Below, piece by piece: positions 27,101-42,100 of a DNA stretch of 62,000 bases. The notes under the pieces were generated by a model. It saw only the letters and a program-made list of their open reading frames with translations. It ran no database searches and was not told where the DNA came from. The translations under genes and the position numbers were made by a program. Origin of the DNA: Phoronis australis (taxonomy: Eukaryota > Phoronida > Phoronidae); assembly GCA_002633005.1 (NCBI GenBank), contig NMRA01000006.1:328677-390676 (forward strand), given 5' to 3'. Each line of letters opens with the position of its first letter. The stretch's first letter is position 1.

Positions 27101-30100
27101 GCTAGTAATTTTTTACCTAATACTTATTGTGGAAAGGGACATTTAGAGCCTCGGACCAGCAAAATGGATGTCTTCACACAAAACATCAGTCACTGCACAC
27201 CCAGCAGCAGACACACAAAACCAATCAAACAAAAATACACAAACACCACTCTAGAGATATCGACAGAAGGAAAATAACCAAGGCTAGTGTCAACAAACCG
27301 TTACCTCAAGCATTCTAGCTCTCTACATTAAACAAGATCAAACGTGTCAATAAGATCATGTCAAAAATCCTTATATGCTAAACATTGTCGAACAGAAATA
27401 GTCATACAAGGAACCTTTCACAAAGACTTTCCTCTTGTCATATATGAAGATCAATTTGTAGAATAAAGAACACAGAGTACACAACTTTCACTCAATTTCA
27501 TTTGAAAAGGTTACTGGGGATTTCGGAAAACCGGCCATTTAAAAGACAATTCGAAGGCAAACATTCGATATTAAAATAGTTTCCACATTTTTAAGTCTCG
27601 TCTGCACGCCACCTACTGGCCAAATCACGAGACCTAATGAACATACATGCATAAAAACACTTTGAATACTGAACCATTCAAAATCATCAAACCTGAACAC
27701 AATTACTTGAATTCAAAAAGACTCATGTCCATAGTTCACCTCAAAGTCGCCCAGTTCATCCAGAAACCGTTGATATGTTACCTTGGCTTTAGACAACATA
27801 TCCTGGAACAGTTGGTTCTGATATTTGTCCATAGAGGTGTCATCCAGAGATGCGATGTGAGCGCCCTCTTGTTGTAGTGACCTGTATGTCTCTTCACTGT
27901 GACCAGCCTGTACGGCCTCGTTAATGCGTGCGATGGCCGACAGAACTGCAATTAAACAAAATACGCTCCCTTCAAATTTCTAATTGATACTGTAGTCCTT
28001 GCTTCTCTAAATTCCACCTCGGTGAAAGCCCTAACAGTCTTTTTGTACTTTTGACCAACATTGGAATAGAAAAAAAAACATTGGAATGGAGAATTGTTGT
28101 TTCAAAGTAGTCTCGATGTACAAAGATAGTTAAGAAACAATCTCGTATTGGAATATTGTGTATCTGATGTTCAACACTTTGTTCAGTTATCTAGCTTGGC
28201 AAAATTCAGATGTGCTAAATCCAGTTTAATGTCAACAACAGGTAGAAGGATGGGTACTGAATGTTCACAAAGGGTGTGCATTTCTAGTGACTTGAATTTG
28301 TTGTTGAAAATGAAATACTTTTTTTTTCTTGTGTGTTTTTTATGAAACGAACTTCGCCAGCGATACCTGCCACGTATTGGAAACATAGTCTATGTTATTG
28401 CATACATATAATGAAAACAAACTGCATACATGAGTTTAGTACCTTGCGTAAATATTTTTTAAAGGCTCAGGAAAGATGAGAATTATTTATTCCTGATCAA
28501 CAAGATTTGTTCTCGTGTGTACATAATTGTTCATGTGTTTTTATTTATAATGTCAACCAGAGGTCTTATTACACAGAATATAATTGAATTGATCTAATAC
28601 GAAGTCATGGAATTCATAATAGATCATGGATGTGAGGTAAACAATACTACACAAACAAGAAATTGAAATGGAATTATCTGAACTGTTGTATTCACCCTAA
28701 CAATAGGGTCCAGTGGACCCACCTTCCAAGGGTATTGGGATCCATTACAATCCATTGGGGTCCATGAAAACGTAATGCTAGCACAGAACAATGTACAGCA
28801 TAAGCCAAAAGTATTGAGACAAAATGACCTAGAATTCTACGTCATGACGGCTGGGAGGAAGCCAAATCCATTGTTAGAGTTGTCTCCCCTCGTACCAGAG
28901 AATGAAGGGGAATTACCAGGAAAGTTAGAAGGCGGTTAAGCCATCCTGTAATTAGGTGTTTGCCGCCGTAATAATTATTACTGGTTATTTTTGCTGTTAG
29001 CAGATTTAGCCGTCATGATGGGAAAACGGTATTTTGCACGTTTGCACAAATAATCTGTCACGTCTGCTACATGTGAGCAGCCATAAATTAACAAAACCAA
29101 GCAAGCAATGTTTTAAGTATTTTATACTCTTGTCTGTCACAATGAACACTAAATCCAGCTTGGCAACTGATTGACAACTATCCGCAACTTACCCGTGATG
29201 CCTCCAACAATTTCGTCAAAATCGAGATCATCCTGAAATGAGAGAAAAATACAAAAAACACCATTTACTTAGTTTTCGTTACTCAATGAAACGAGATGGT
29301 TGATGTGGAATCGAGTCGGTTCCAGGCATGAATGCGTGCAAGTTTCGGGGTTCAGTGAAAATCGATATATCAAGTCGTTACTTGCAGAATATCTGTAATG
29401 CAGTTCTGAATCATGAAGAAGTAATCCAAGCACATACCCCCTTCTCTTGAAGAATGCTTTGAAATTCCTCCAGATAGAGGGCACCAGCAAAGTCACACAC
29501 GGCAGGGAAGTGTGCAGATGATGACTGCAGCGCCCTCATTAGGTCAGTCACGTCATCCCTCTTCAGTGCTGTGTTCACCGAGTCCACAGCTAGTTTTTCT
29601 ACGGAAGTTAGGATGAGACACTTAATTATTGAGATGAATCACTAGTACGGCCATTAAAGGTGGCACAACCCGGCACACTGTAAAAAATTTTACTCCTTTA
29701 ACTTGAACCACTTGCCGTTAATAAAACTGGTCATGACCTGTTGCTCACACAGTTAGAAGTGACTTCTGCTCTTTAAAAAAAACAGTGCATTTGGTCTGAT
29801 GTCATTTGTGGTGCATCAGATGTGTGCAGGCCTCATGGTTGGGCCCATTGCACAAAACACCTGAGCAAAAGCACGAGAGCCCAATTATGGCTCCTCGTGA
29901 AGAAAGTTTTCAAGTCTGCCAGTCTCCCTTAGGAAAACGGACAGACGTTTCCATTTGTTGCCATGCACTATATGTTGTAGGCATGTAACAGTGCCATCCA
30001 GTAGGTTGCTCCTTCTGCTCTTTGGAAGACGGTCAATAATTAGGACAGACAAAGCTGTCAGTTTCTGTGTTGAGCATAGTCTTGAGGAATACGAACGAAC

Positions 30101-33100
30101 TGTTAACTGTGCAGGATTCATTGACGGAATGTGGGTTTAAAACCCGCCGCGTAAATCTAAATGATTACTGCATAAAACAAACCCTTTGCAATCATATTGC
30201 TATATCTGATAAGTCTCCACTTAGTCTACACAAAAATATTGTCAAAACTCGTTTTTCCATTTTTCAAAAGCAGATTACTTTGCTACAAATAATGGAAACT
30301 TCACCAAATGTTGTCTTATCTTTTCTGTCTCATCTTTACACTTCACACTCGAAGTCGAGTATTCTGAGGTGATACTCATTCATTCCCATGCATACATTCA
30401 TTCACTCAATAGTAAGACTGAGCTCAGAGGAGTACTTTTTATGCAATGCTCGAGTGTCTGTCAGTAAAGCCAGGATTTGAACCCGGGGTCACTCAAATGG
30501 GAGTCCAGAGCTCAAACCACTGAGCCACATTGTCTCCAAGCGAGACATAGAGTATATGTTTCTTAATCTTTAGTTTTGTGAAGAAATTTGACAAAATAGA
30601 ATTCCACTTCATGGCCATATTATGTGCTAAATAACTGAATAATATTAACATACATCCCTAATAAGTAGCAACTGTGTCGACACTTTCAGAGCAATTACTA
30701 CGCTTCATAATCACAAGTAGAACACTCTTACTCTGGTAACCGACGTCTGCGTCCAAGTTGGCCTTGTTAATACCAAGCTGTAGCTCGTCCTTGTCTAAAT
30801 GGAGGCTCGGATCACCGTGGGATTTCTGGAAGACAGAGGAATGAAAGAATAAATGGCTTTGTATGTATGAATTAGTTTATTACGCTCACACGAGTTACAT
30901 ACAAAGGTCCATTCATGGCAGAAAGAAAATATAATTTGAATCCATTATTACAGATTGGTAATTTGTTAGTGATTGGCAATCCATATAACATATATTGTAA
31001 ATCTGTCATAACGCATTCAAATTTCATTTTTGCTTGCAGTTATTGGCCTTTGTCGATACAAGTTTTTGCACACATAAAATTTTAAATGAAACAAAAAGTC
31101 CAACGAGTTACTAAAGAAATTATCGATAAACAATCTTAGGAATATATGAATATGTCAATCTTAACACAGTGTTGAAAATATGTGATGTGGCCAACAGATG
31201 GCATGTTGACCACACTTAAAATGCTTGCAATCACATGAATAAGCTCATGAAGGCAATGTACACAAAATTGAAAATTTTTCTGGACAGATTAGAAATTAGC
31301 AATTTCATCTAATCTATGCCTAATTAATTTAAGTCACTTGTCAAATATTCAGCCTAATCACATCAGGCTTTTTGTAGAGGACACCATGATGGGCGGAATC
31401 CAGAGACCGTTTTGCTCCCAGCCCCATTGGTAGTAGAGCAATCTCCCAAAAATTTAATGTCAGCAAATAGATCATTCCCACAAAGTGTTTCTTTGTTGGG
31501 ATTTTGCTAGGAACAAGCTTATTTGCAAATAGGTGACATGAGCTGATTCCAAAGTTTGTCTCCAGTCAGAAACTAGTGCTGGTCACGAGAATTGGCTCTT
31601 TGTGTGGTTTTTGCAAATGGCAGTTTTCAAATTTGGAATGTGCTACACCACAATTGTTTCAAAACATACTTGGATTATTACATAATCATCCTCTGTTCTG
31701 TTCACATTTTCCTTCACAAGAATTCGCAATCCCAAATTAAAAAGGCCAGTTCCAAAAACACGACCCCTTCGTCAGTTCACCCTTCCACCAGACGAAACAC
31801 CCCTGAAGATTATTCGCATTTTCAAATGGCATACAAGAAAAAAACTAGGCCAGGAGGTTAATTTTTGACACCTTTTTTCAACCCACAACAATAATTTCAT
31901 AGCGAAGGAATTGTCATTAAAATGAGATGGGAAACAAGGCATTTGTCTGGAACACACTGATATTTCTGCAAGCATTAGACTTCTTTCATCAACCGACTTT
32001 TTAAAGTGTTCGTCAGTACCAGGTATTATATCCAAGTTCATTTAGGCCTTTCAAGTACCACAGGTAATGTTTTGATATGGCAAAATTTAGGCAAACCTGT
32101 GTTCTACTTTCTCGAGCTCGTCCGTAAATAGTTATTTTAAGACATGTTATATGTCTGCTTGTTTCTAGCGACTACAAGCAGTAGCCTATGAGAAATGAGG
32201 AGGTACTTTACGAAAACGGTAATTGGAAAATGGCCATTCTTACCTGTTTCTGTTCTCGCTCGTTCCGTAGCCTCCCCATATAGACATCTGCATTGTCGAC
32301 CTTGACCTCCTTCAGGGACAGGTGTGAACTTTGTAGTGCCTCCAGTAAGAGGTTAGAGTTACCACTGTCCAGGGCTGCGTTCACAAGTACTAGCGCCCTG
32401 TGTGCTGTGAACAGTAGAATGCTACATAAGGGTTACAGGCAAAATTAAAGCTTTCCCGTTAATACTGTTATCGAGGTGATGACAATATTATTACTGTAAA
32501 CTATTATTTAATTTAAATACAGGGAATGTGTATCAAGTCACATTCATTAATAAAATACATCTTGTATGTAACCTCACCTAATCTGTAGTTTTTTATTAGA
32601 CATTGGACATTTTTATCTCTCAGAAAACATTACTGATTTCTAGTCAAAGTAGATGACAAATTTCTTTGTACAATTTTTTGAAGACACGGATAGTTAGTAA
32701 CACGATACCTTGCCAGTAGGTGGCACAACACAAAACTTTTGACCATTCGGACAAAAAGCTCTGGTCTCCAGTTCTTTTACCAATCAAGTCAGTGGTGCAT
32801 CATTTTTGTCACTCACTTTTTCAAAATAGAAAATCCACGCGAGACATGGAAAAACGATGCAGGATTTTTTCATTTATGGCCATTAACTCGAATATTTACA
32901 GTACGAATGTCGTTTGCCTCACCATTGACCTTGTTTATGTTGCCCTGTATCTCCGCCTGAGTCAGTAATTCATCGTAAACGTCGGGTTCCCATGTGCTCT
33001 CAAGGTCAACCGACTGCAGAAAGTATCAAGGACATTTCAAGGTCAAACGATTTGTAAGAATTAATATGATTCTGCTAAAAGCAGAGACTAGCAATGTTGT

Positions 33101-36100
33101 TGAAATGAATAAAGCAACAGTATTTTTTGAAAGCACAAATTCTATCAAAAGTGTAAAACCTGAAAACCACAGTTTTATAATGCCATGGAGCTTACGTCTC
33201 AGTTGATGAACAATTTGGTGATCAGATTTTCATAGGCTAGTTATGACTTGATAACAAGAACCTGCTATTGGAAATAAAACACAAATGAATGCTTTACGCC
33301 AATGTCACAAATATGCATACATTAACAATCATAGCTCTCAATTTTTTATATTAAAAATTCAATTGCATTACGAGCTGGCAACTATTAGGGTAAAAATTCG
33401 TCAGTGTGAGATACAATATAGCAGTCAGGTGAAACTTCATTCTCAGCAAAAAATACTTTAATTTCTATTAGCATGCTTTGTATGGTATAACACGATTTGA
33501 TATTATTTTGAGCATTTGCAACAATGTGGTTAGCCTCTAAATATAAAAAGATAGCAGTTTTAGCGATTATTTTTGTTCCAAATTGAAGTACTTTTATCGT
33601 ACTTCTCAATCAAAGTCTACTTTGTACAATCAAAGTTCACTTAACTTTTGAACATGCACGTAACAAGCAAATATCATAGCAAGAGAGATACTCAGGTTTT
33701 GCAATAAAAACAAAATGACGAGGAAATGGCTATCACTTAAAACAATGCCAGTCAGAAATTGTGCTTTGAGAAAAATGTTAAAAATGTTAATGAATCCCAA
33801 TAAGAATGTACAACGTACAAGGCCGTGGTACCAAGACTTCAAGACATTAGCTTGTACTCGCGGCGAATAATCTTCCCTTGTGAAACCGAATTCAATCCCA
33901 CAATTCCACACTCCAACTTCGCAGATCGATCACTTCAGTGGCAGCCATTTTGCTGGCAAAGGCTAGTAAGCTCCGTAACACACTCGAAAAACACTTGTTT
34001 TTCACCTGCGTGATTTTGCAAGATCTTGCTTTTCTTATAAGAAAGAAAGTTTACGGAACGCTCTCTAGATAACTTCTCATTTTAAGACAGATAACATTTT
34101 AGGATGGGAGAAAACAATAAGATGGATAAAGCAAGGAATGTGGTAATTGGACCCTTTCCCGAACAGCATTTATGTAATAAAGCGGGGATTTGGACAACTG
34201 CCTACAACGCTCAAGGATTCTGGAATTAACGTGACTGTATCAAGTTCAAGCCAGGATTTTTGGAAATTATTTTGACTATGCCAATGCGCAGAGATTCAGG
34301 GTATTGCTTTAATTAAGTGTCAGGTGAAAGGATTCTGGGGAATCATTTAGACTATGTGTCATACCCAAGGTTTCAGATTAATCCCTTCATGCATAAAAAG
34401 ATCCAGCCCCTAATAACTGACAAATCACCAATTTGTAAAAGCGAACTCTTTGGACAAATAAAAACAGCAATTTGGGATCACACGATCAGGCGACCGTAAC
34501 TTTGCAGGCAAAAGCAAAATTTAACGACTAGAAAACTAACAGAAGCCACTTTGAGTAAAACATTATGCAAGGCATAAGGAAACCAACTAAGGTAAACCCA
34601 TGTAATGACCGAGGGAAACTTACCCTTGAAATTGAAAAACTAAGCAAATTTACTGACGGGTGTCTGGTGGTCTGTAGAAAATGCAATAATTAGATCCGAT
34701 TCAGAGAACACAGCACATTTTCATGCGATACAGAACTGTAACAAACCGTGACAGCATACCAGGGACAAAAAGGTGTGCCACCCCATTTTCAAACTCAATC
34801 CACCATACTCGTCCGAGTAAACACTCAGAGCGCTAAAAATGGGAACTCAAAAATCAGTGGGTGAGCGATACGCTAAGTATGGGGTTTAAAAATAATTTTT
34901 TTTGGAACTTGTGGATGAGTGTTTGTCCAGGGTGAATGCGACAAACTCTCTTGCAATAGTAAAAAAAGTTGTAGGAGACTAATTAGGGTTCTTTTCCGCC
35001 AGAATAAGGCAAGAGTCCAGTGGAAACTCTGGCTGCTCATTCCCGAAAGGTAAGCTAATTTCACACATTTTGTGAGCGTATCATTTCTGTGACCCCTGGC
35101 ACTTTCAAGAGGTCTGAATGGAATAAATTAGAGGGTGGGCAGCAAGAACAGCGACGGCATTAAAAAGAGATAAATTAAGAAATTTTGCGAGTAGGAGTTA
35201 AACGGAACATGAGAGCTAACCCATACAATAACAGTTCTTTCCACACATTTGCAGATTAATCGTTTCATAAAGATTCCACCAAACATTCTGAATTTTTAAA
35301 CTGTCATTAAAACAAAGCTAAATCTTGAAATTAAAAAAGCTTTCTATAAATCTCAATTCAATAACCACCATATTTGAACACAAAAACTTACATATTCATG
35401 AATTCTACCATGACACCCCACTCAAGCTGACCCTTGACCCCAGGGAATGGTCGTGACCCTGGGTCAACACAGCTACCACTTCACCAGAAGCTCTCACCTT
35501 ATTGTGGGCATTCTCAGCCTTGATCTGTTTAGCCACGTACATCAGGTCTTGGTAGTCGTCCGCGTGTTCACTGACAATGTTGATGAGATGTGCTGCGGGG
35601 TTGCGAAGTGCCGCGAGGGTCTCGCTGGGGTCCTGCCGGTCCACAGCCTCGTTAATGGCTATCACGGCCGCATGCACTGAGGAAAATGACCGACTAATGT
35701 CATCAAGTATCACCAACTTCAGCACTGTATGTACAGACATGCGCATGTATCTGTGTCATGTATGTTTATGATATGTATGTATGAATTTTCGCTAATTGTC
35801 TACAAAATTAATGGTAAGGGTGATTATATTGAAAAGTTATCAAGAGCGACGCAAAGTGCTGAAATGCACCAGTGACTGCACCACAAACGGTGCGCTTCTA
35901 CGGGTATTTGTTAAGAGTGATGTAATACACAAAATAGTACAAGTGACGCTTATTTGCCTAGAGGATGCCATAGGATATACACCTGTCCAAAAATTACCGT
36001 CATCCTCAGTAGGAACACATTCCTTTGATTTCGCTTATTTTTATGATCCTTCGAGCAGTTAGGCCGAGAGACAATGATGAAAATAGCCAATGTGTGGTTT

Positions 36101-39100
36101 AGAATACGTCAAAAATGGGAATGCATTGTCTCTTTAATAGAAATCTACTTGCAAACTTTCATAAAAATTTGCCGAAGAAACATAAAAACAGAAATAAAAA
36201 TACGAACTGCCACTAGGGGCACAATGGTAGTCAGAACATCCGAAAGGCATCGTAATTCCTTGCTATGTTCACAGGAAAACACTTGCCGAATTTCAAAAAC
36301 ATCCTGAAAGAGGTTTGAGCGATACAGTCAAGGATGACAAACATGCCGCTACGGGATGACAGAGTAGTTAAAGCCGCACAAAATAAAACGTCAGCTCTCC
36401 ATAAGAACACACCAACCAATGTCATTGAGCAGTATTGTGGATAAAGAGGCAGACGCCAAAATACATTTGAAATAGTAAAAATGGCCACTAGAGAGCGCAA
36501 AATCTGCCATATCTATCCAAAACGAGAAAATTTAATCATAAAAATCCATCAAGGAACTCCGAAGATACAAAGGTAAATGTAAAAAATAAAATTGTCACCA
36601 GAGATACTTGGCTCCACCCAAAAGATGTCATTTGTTGTCACATTCAATGGATGTCGTCCGGACGTACATCAGACACACCTCAGAAGAGATAATAGCGATA
36701 AGCAACCACATATAAATATGTGGGCGCATAAAAACCAGGGGCGATTGTCAAACCAGGTATGGAGATGTACAGTAACAGTTAAAAGTATCAGACAAAATGA
36801 CCCGGAATTCTCCGCCATGATGGTTAAGCGGAAGCTTAATATAATGTCAGAGTAGTCTCCCCTGATGACTGAGAATGGAGGGGAATTGGCAGATAAGTTA
36901 CTTACTCACTTGGCTAGGCCATTCTGTAATTAGAAATTTGCTGTCATATGGTTATCACCAGTAATTTTTGCTGTTTGTCTAGACGCACGTCTGGAGAATA
37001 TGCACGCTAGAGGCATCTTTAGTAAAATTGGGGAACCTATCTCTTTAGCATAATTATGGTGTGCTGATTTCGATTATGCCTGTTCCCAAGCTGGATTTTG
37101 AGTTTTTGACCATATAATTTGCATAATAACGATAACAGAATTAGCTATAATGATGGGAAAATGGTATTTTGTCGAATTACTTTTGTCTCATGATGTATAT
37201 TACAATACATTACTGTTGCAATATGTTAAATATGCAATCCACTTCACATGCAAGAATGAAATAAAAAATTGTCAGAATGCAGACAATGTTCTGCTTGGAG
37301 TTGCGAGCAAACAAACTGGATGGTTTTTGAGAAACCGATGAAATGAGCATTTGTAAAAATTAACACAAGATGCTTAAATGATCTAAACGTCTGGAATGGA
37401 GACTTTTCTTAAATTCTTAAGTTTCGTATTTTGCAATTATCGGGTCACGTGGTATGACTATGAGACCGATAACATGTGAAGTGTATTAACAGCCATGCTG
37501 TCTGCCCTGTCAGACATAGCCATGTCGTCTGCTCTATCAGACGTAGATCATGTCATGTGACACTTACGTGCAGCCTCATCCACAGGCATCTGCAAATAAA
37601 AAGGAAATAATCTGATCCTAAAAATGCCATCCAGAATCAAAATCAGTGAAAAGTCAAAACAATCCAAAGTTTGCCAATGCATTGAGTGTTAAAGATGACC
37701 TAAGTCATGTTCGTAAAAAATGAAATGAAAATCACGCATTAAAATAAACGGAGCTGCATTTTAACATTCAGAACAAAGTCAAATACCTTAACAAAGCTTT
37801 AAAATTTAACTCAGTAATAAATTTTGAAGAATTTGATTTTTATTTTTTTCCAACCCATACACTGATAGGGGTGTGAAACTTTTCTTGCCAACCAATTGTT
37901 GATAATGGGTCATGGGTCATACAGCTGCCTATAGCTCACCTCATTGGCCAGAATTCCACCAATCTTACTGAAGGCTGGCATCTGGATACCATATTTCTCC
38001 AGCTCTTTACGCATGGCACTGATTTCTTCGTCTGAAGTCAACAGCGGAGTCGGTTACTAAGAGAGCTTACACACATGGTCACTTTCATTTTTATGAGAAC
38101 GTACGCACATTTGCCAAAGTACAAGACGCTCGTTGATTCATTAATTTCAATTACTGCCTTAGAAGACAATAAGAACACAAGTTTCAGGTTATGAAGACAA
38201 TCCCATATAACCAAAGCCCCCACAGGAGTCTCTCTCTCTCTCTCAATTCACTCATTGATACTGACCCCAGCCCTAACCCTTACCCTGCACAGCTTCTATC
38301 CAGACTTCCTTCCCTATGTGCTGATCTAAGTAGGCCACAACTACTAAACTACATGGCAAACGGACTGCAAACACCGTGTCGGAAGCAAAAAATGATTCAA
38401 ATTCATGCAAACAACGTTGACTGACTCAAATACATGGGATTGGACTCACAAAACACGATTCATTTACCCAAAAAACACGTCCACGGACTCACATTCACTT
38501 AGAAATGCAACACATGGACCGTTCACTCCGATAAAGCATATCAAATACATGGTCACGGACTCATCGGCTTTCCGGGTGAGTAGCACGAAATAGTGATTAT
38601 AACTACGTAGAAAGAGAATTGATCAACCTTCATGTATTTGGCAACACCTTTGCCTAAAGAATGCGGTTTTAGTACAAAAATACAACTTTCACAAGAGACA
38701 CACATTTCAAGTCAGCCTATAACCCATTTCAAATGTTCTTTTTTTACTGCGCATTAACTTAAATAGGTCGCAAACAACAGCATGGCAAGTGTCGATCTGA
38801 CACCACTACCTGAGTCCTTTACGCAGGAATTGCATTCTATATTACATCACATTACAGACAAACATATGATCAAAATTATATTCAATGTCGCAGCCATTAG
38901 GTCTACGCAGCTGTCGGAGCCAATTTCTACATTTTATCCGTAAACAGTGATTGGCGGACCGCGTGTCATGTATATTTGTGGATGTGAGTCCGTGATTGTT
39001 TTTTTGGTGAATGAATCGTGTTTTATGAGTCCAATTCCATGTATTTGAGTCAATGAACGGTGTTTGCGCATACGTGAGTCGTGTTTTAGCAGCTGACATA

Positions 39101-42100
39101 GTGTTTTGCAATACGTTAGCCGTGTAGTTTAGGTAACTTAACTACAGCTATGTACTGAGCAATTGAGTGAACTCGCCCACATCACTGAATGGGATAATTG
39201 GCATGGTCAGTGAACTCGTCCACACCAGGATGAGGGAAAACAGCAGGCGGTAAATCAGCTGCTGGTCAAGCACACGGACATACTTCTTTAGCTGCTACAA
39301 CCGAGATTGGCACATAAGATGGCTAAAATTCAAATTAAATCAAATTTTCATGTAACTTGTACATCGAAACGAATCTTGGTCTTTGACTTGGACAAAAATC
39401 ACCGTCAGATTTTATTGGGAACTCTATTTAATTTTTTCACCATCATTCAATTTGGAGAATGCAACAACACAAGGCTCTGAAGATTTTTGACCCCGACTCA
39501 TTTTGATGGAGAAAACGTGAAAAACTTGGTTTGATTTGAAATTTCACCCAACTCCGTTGCAGCAAACTTGAATATTAAATTTAAAACCCAACAATAAGCA
39601 CTACATAAATACACTGTCACATATCATGCCACTCTCCAGTCACAAAATTTTACACAAACTATTTCCCCCGAGGGAACACAGCATATAATTCCACAACTTT
39701 CACGTTCATGTAAAAAAACTTGATTCCAGGAAAAATAATCCGGAAAGAATCCGCAAAAAACATTCGGATGAATGGGCCTAGTACTAACCATGGAAATTAT
39801 CTGGGTTGTCGGTGATAATTTTTGCCACCAACACACAAATGCCGTTAAACCGAATTTACACAACGGGGAATGGATTACTTACCTGTGAATTTAATCTTTC
39901 CATACAGATCTTCTATCTGTGGTGCCAGTCCCAGCTTGAAAAGATATAAACTGAAAAGACACAATTAAGCAAGTCATGAAGACGCAAGACAGAAAAATTA
40001 AGAACACACACAATAGAACACATGTTCCTGGTCCGTTCCAGGAGTGACATAACTACCAGAAGTATACAGACACTCTTAAACGGGCATTTCTACCTACTTA
40101 TAACATAAAGATGGAAATCAAGTGACGAGTCAATTAACTATAATTGACTAAAGCTGCAATTCAAACTATTTAGCAGGCTAAAAAGCTAAAATCAAATTAG
40201 GCATTTTTCCCCACTAAGTCAGTTTCCTATTATTTAATGACAGCTGTCTTTTTCCGTTACCGACAAGAACATCAAAACCATCAGCAACTGAAGAAAATGC
40301 TTTGCAGTTTATTGGTTTGTGGCTGACTCAGAAATGACAGAGGTACGCACTGCCTATGACTTGCGATGTCAACTGGTGTCAAGATCTGATGAGTGTGGCA
40401 AAATGTTTCGGTTAAGAATTTAACACTGACAGCTAAACAAGGGTGAAAAGCAGGTTTAAGGCAAAAGGCTATCTTTGTACTAAGGATAGAATTTCGTAGT
40501 AATTTTTTAAGTATTAATGACAGACCCTCATGAAAGTATATATTTTCAAAATCCTTGATGATCATAAATATCCAGATGTTTGGAATCGCGTAATTGCGTT
40601 AGTTCTGAGGAACAATGATTTTTCATGGAGGTCGCTGTGTTTTACACAAACATGACTTTTTTGCACGACGCTTTAATCCATCAGCCACAGACAATAAAAA
40701 TTGAGTGAGCAAAATTTTATGTGAAAACGGTACAACCACACAATTGAGAGAAAACAATGTTGAAAGCAGCCAAAAGGTCTGAAAAAGGCCAGTAACAACT
40801 CGCACACTTTACACATGAACGACGCATTTAAAGAAATTCTAAGAGTAGAAATGGAATAAGATGCAATTTTTTAAAATATACAAATAACTGCATTTTTGAA
40901 GAGAAATTCAACAAAGGTAGACAATTGCCTTAAATCAATGTTAAGAAACTTTTGCCTTGGGTCAGTACCAAACTCTGGGTCTGCAAAACCGCATAATGAC
41001 CTCGCTGGAAGACAATGCTTTTGTGTAACCTACTATCAAATCATACTACTTCACAAAAATAACGAGAGGCTGGAATTACCTCAGTGCGTGTATACAGTAT
41101 ATGACTTTAGGCATATTCTTCTTGTCATAAATGTCAGTCGTCTCTGGATAGAAGATCTGCAAATAAGAGGAATGTTCACAGTAATGTTTCTTCAAATTTT
41201 AGAAGAAATTTATTGTTGAAAGTGATTGTTCAAGATTCTAAGGCTTAATGCAAAAATGATCAAAATTTCCCCATGTGCAGTGCGCAAACTACAAACTAGG
41301 TTGACAAAGAAACAAAAATAATGCCTTCCTGTTGAGAAATTTGAGAAAATTAAATTCCACTATTCTGACAAATTGTGTCCTGAAGCTCTTCCGTATATAA
41401 CGGCGATAAAGTAATTGAAATTTCAGATGATATTGTTTGATAAGACAAAGTAATGTGGGTTGCAATTTCAGTTTAACATTGCATTGAAGTGTGTCCTTAC
41501 GAAATAAATACATTTTTACCCTAAGTGTCTAAAGCATCGAATTAAAACCATATCCCATGACGACATTCAGCTAACCGGAGACAAGTTGCCAGTATGCACA
41601 GAAATAAAGAGGAAATAGCTTCTTATAGAAGTCCCAGATTATGTGAACCAGTTTGATGTCTGTTACTCGGAGGAGAAAACTGGTTCTCAAAATGCAAGAA
41701 CCCTCAAAGTGACTATTACCGCTGAACAGGTTATCGTACACTAACTAGTTGAATAATTGACCAATCGCCATTATTTTGAGCGATGGCTTAACTGACCAAT
41801 CAGAATGCAGCATTCTTGACACGCCCTCGTTTCCAAGTCACCATTTTACCCAACAAACAACACATTATCGGGTAAAACTTATTGTTTGTTTGTCAACTTT
41901 TCACAAGGGGGCAGAGCTTGCAATAGGTCCATTGTAAGCTGACGAGTGAATAGAGTCTTCTGGAGTGCCGATGTCAGTAAAACCACCAAAATCAAATGCA
42001 CAATGTGAATATGTAGATACGGTAATTCTCCACTTAATTGGCACAAAAATAACTGTTAATACTGAAATTTTTCATTTTTCAATGTCTGACTGCCTCTTAG

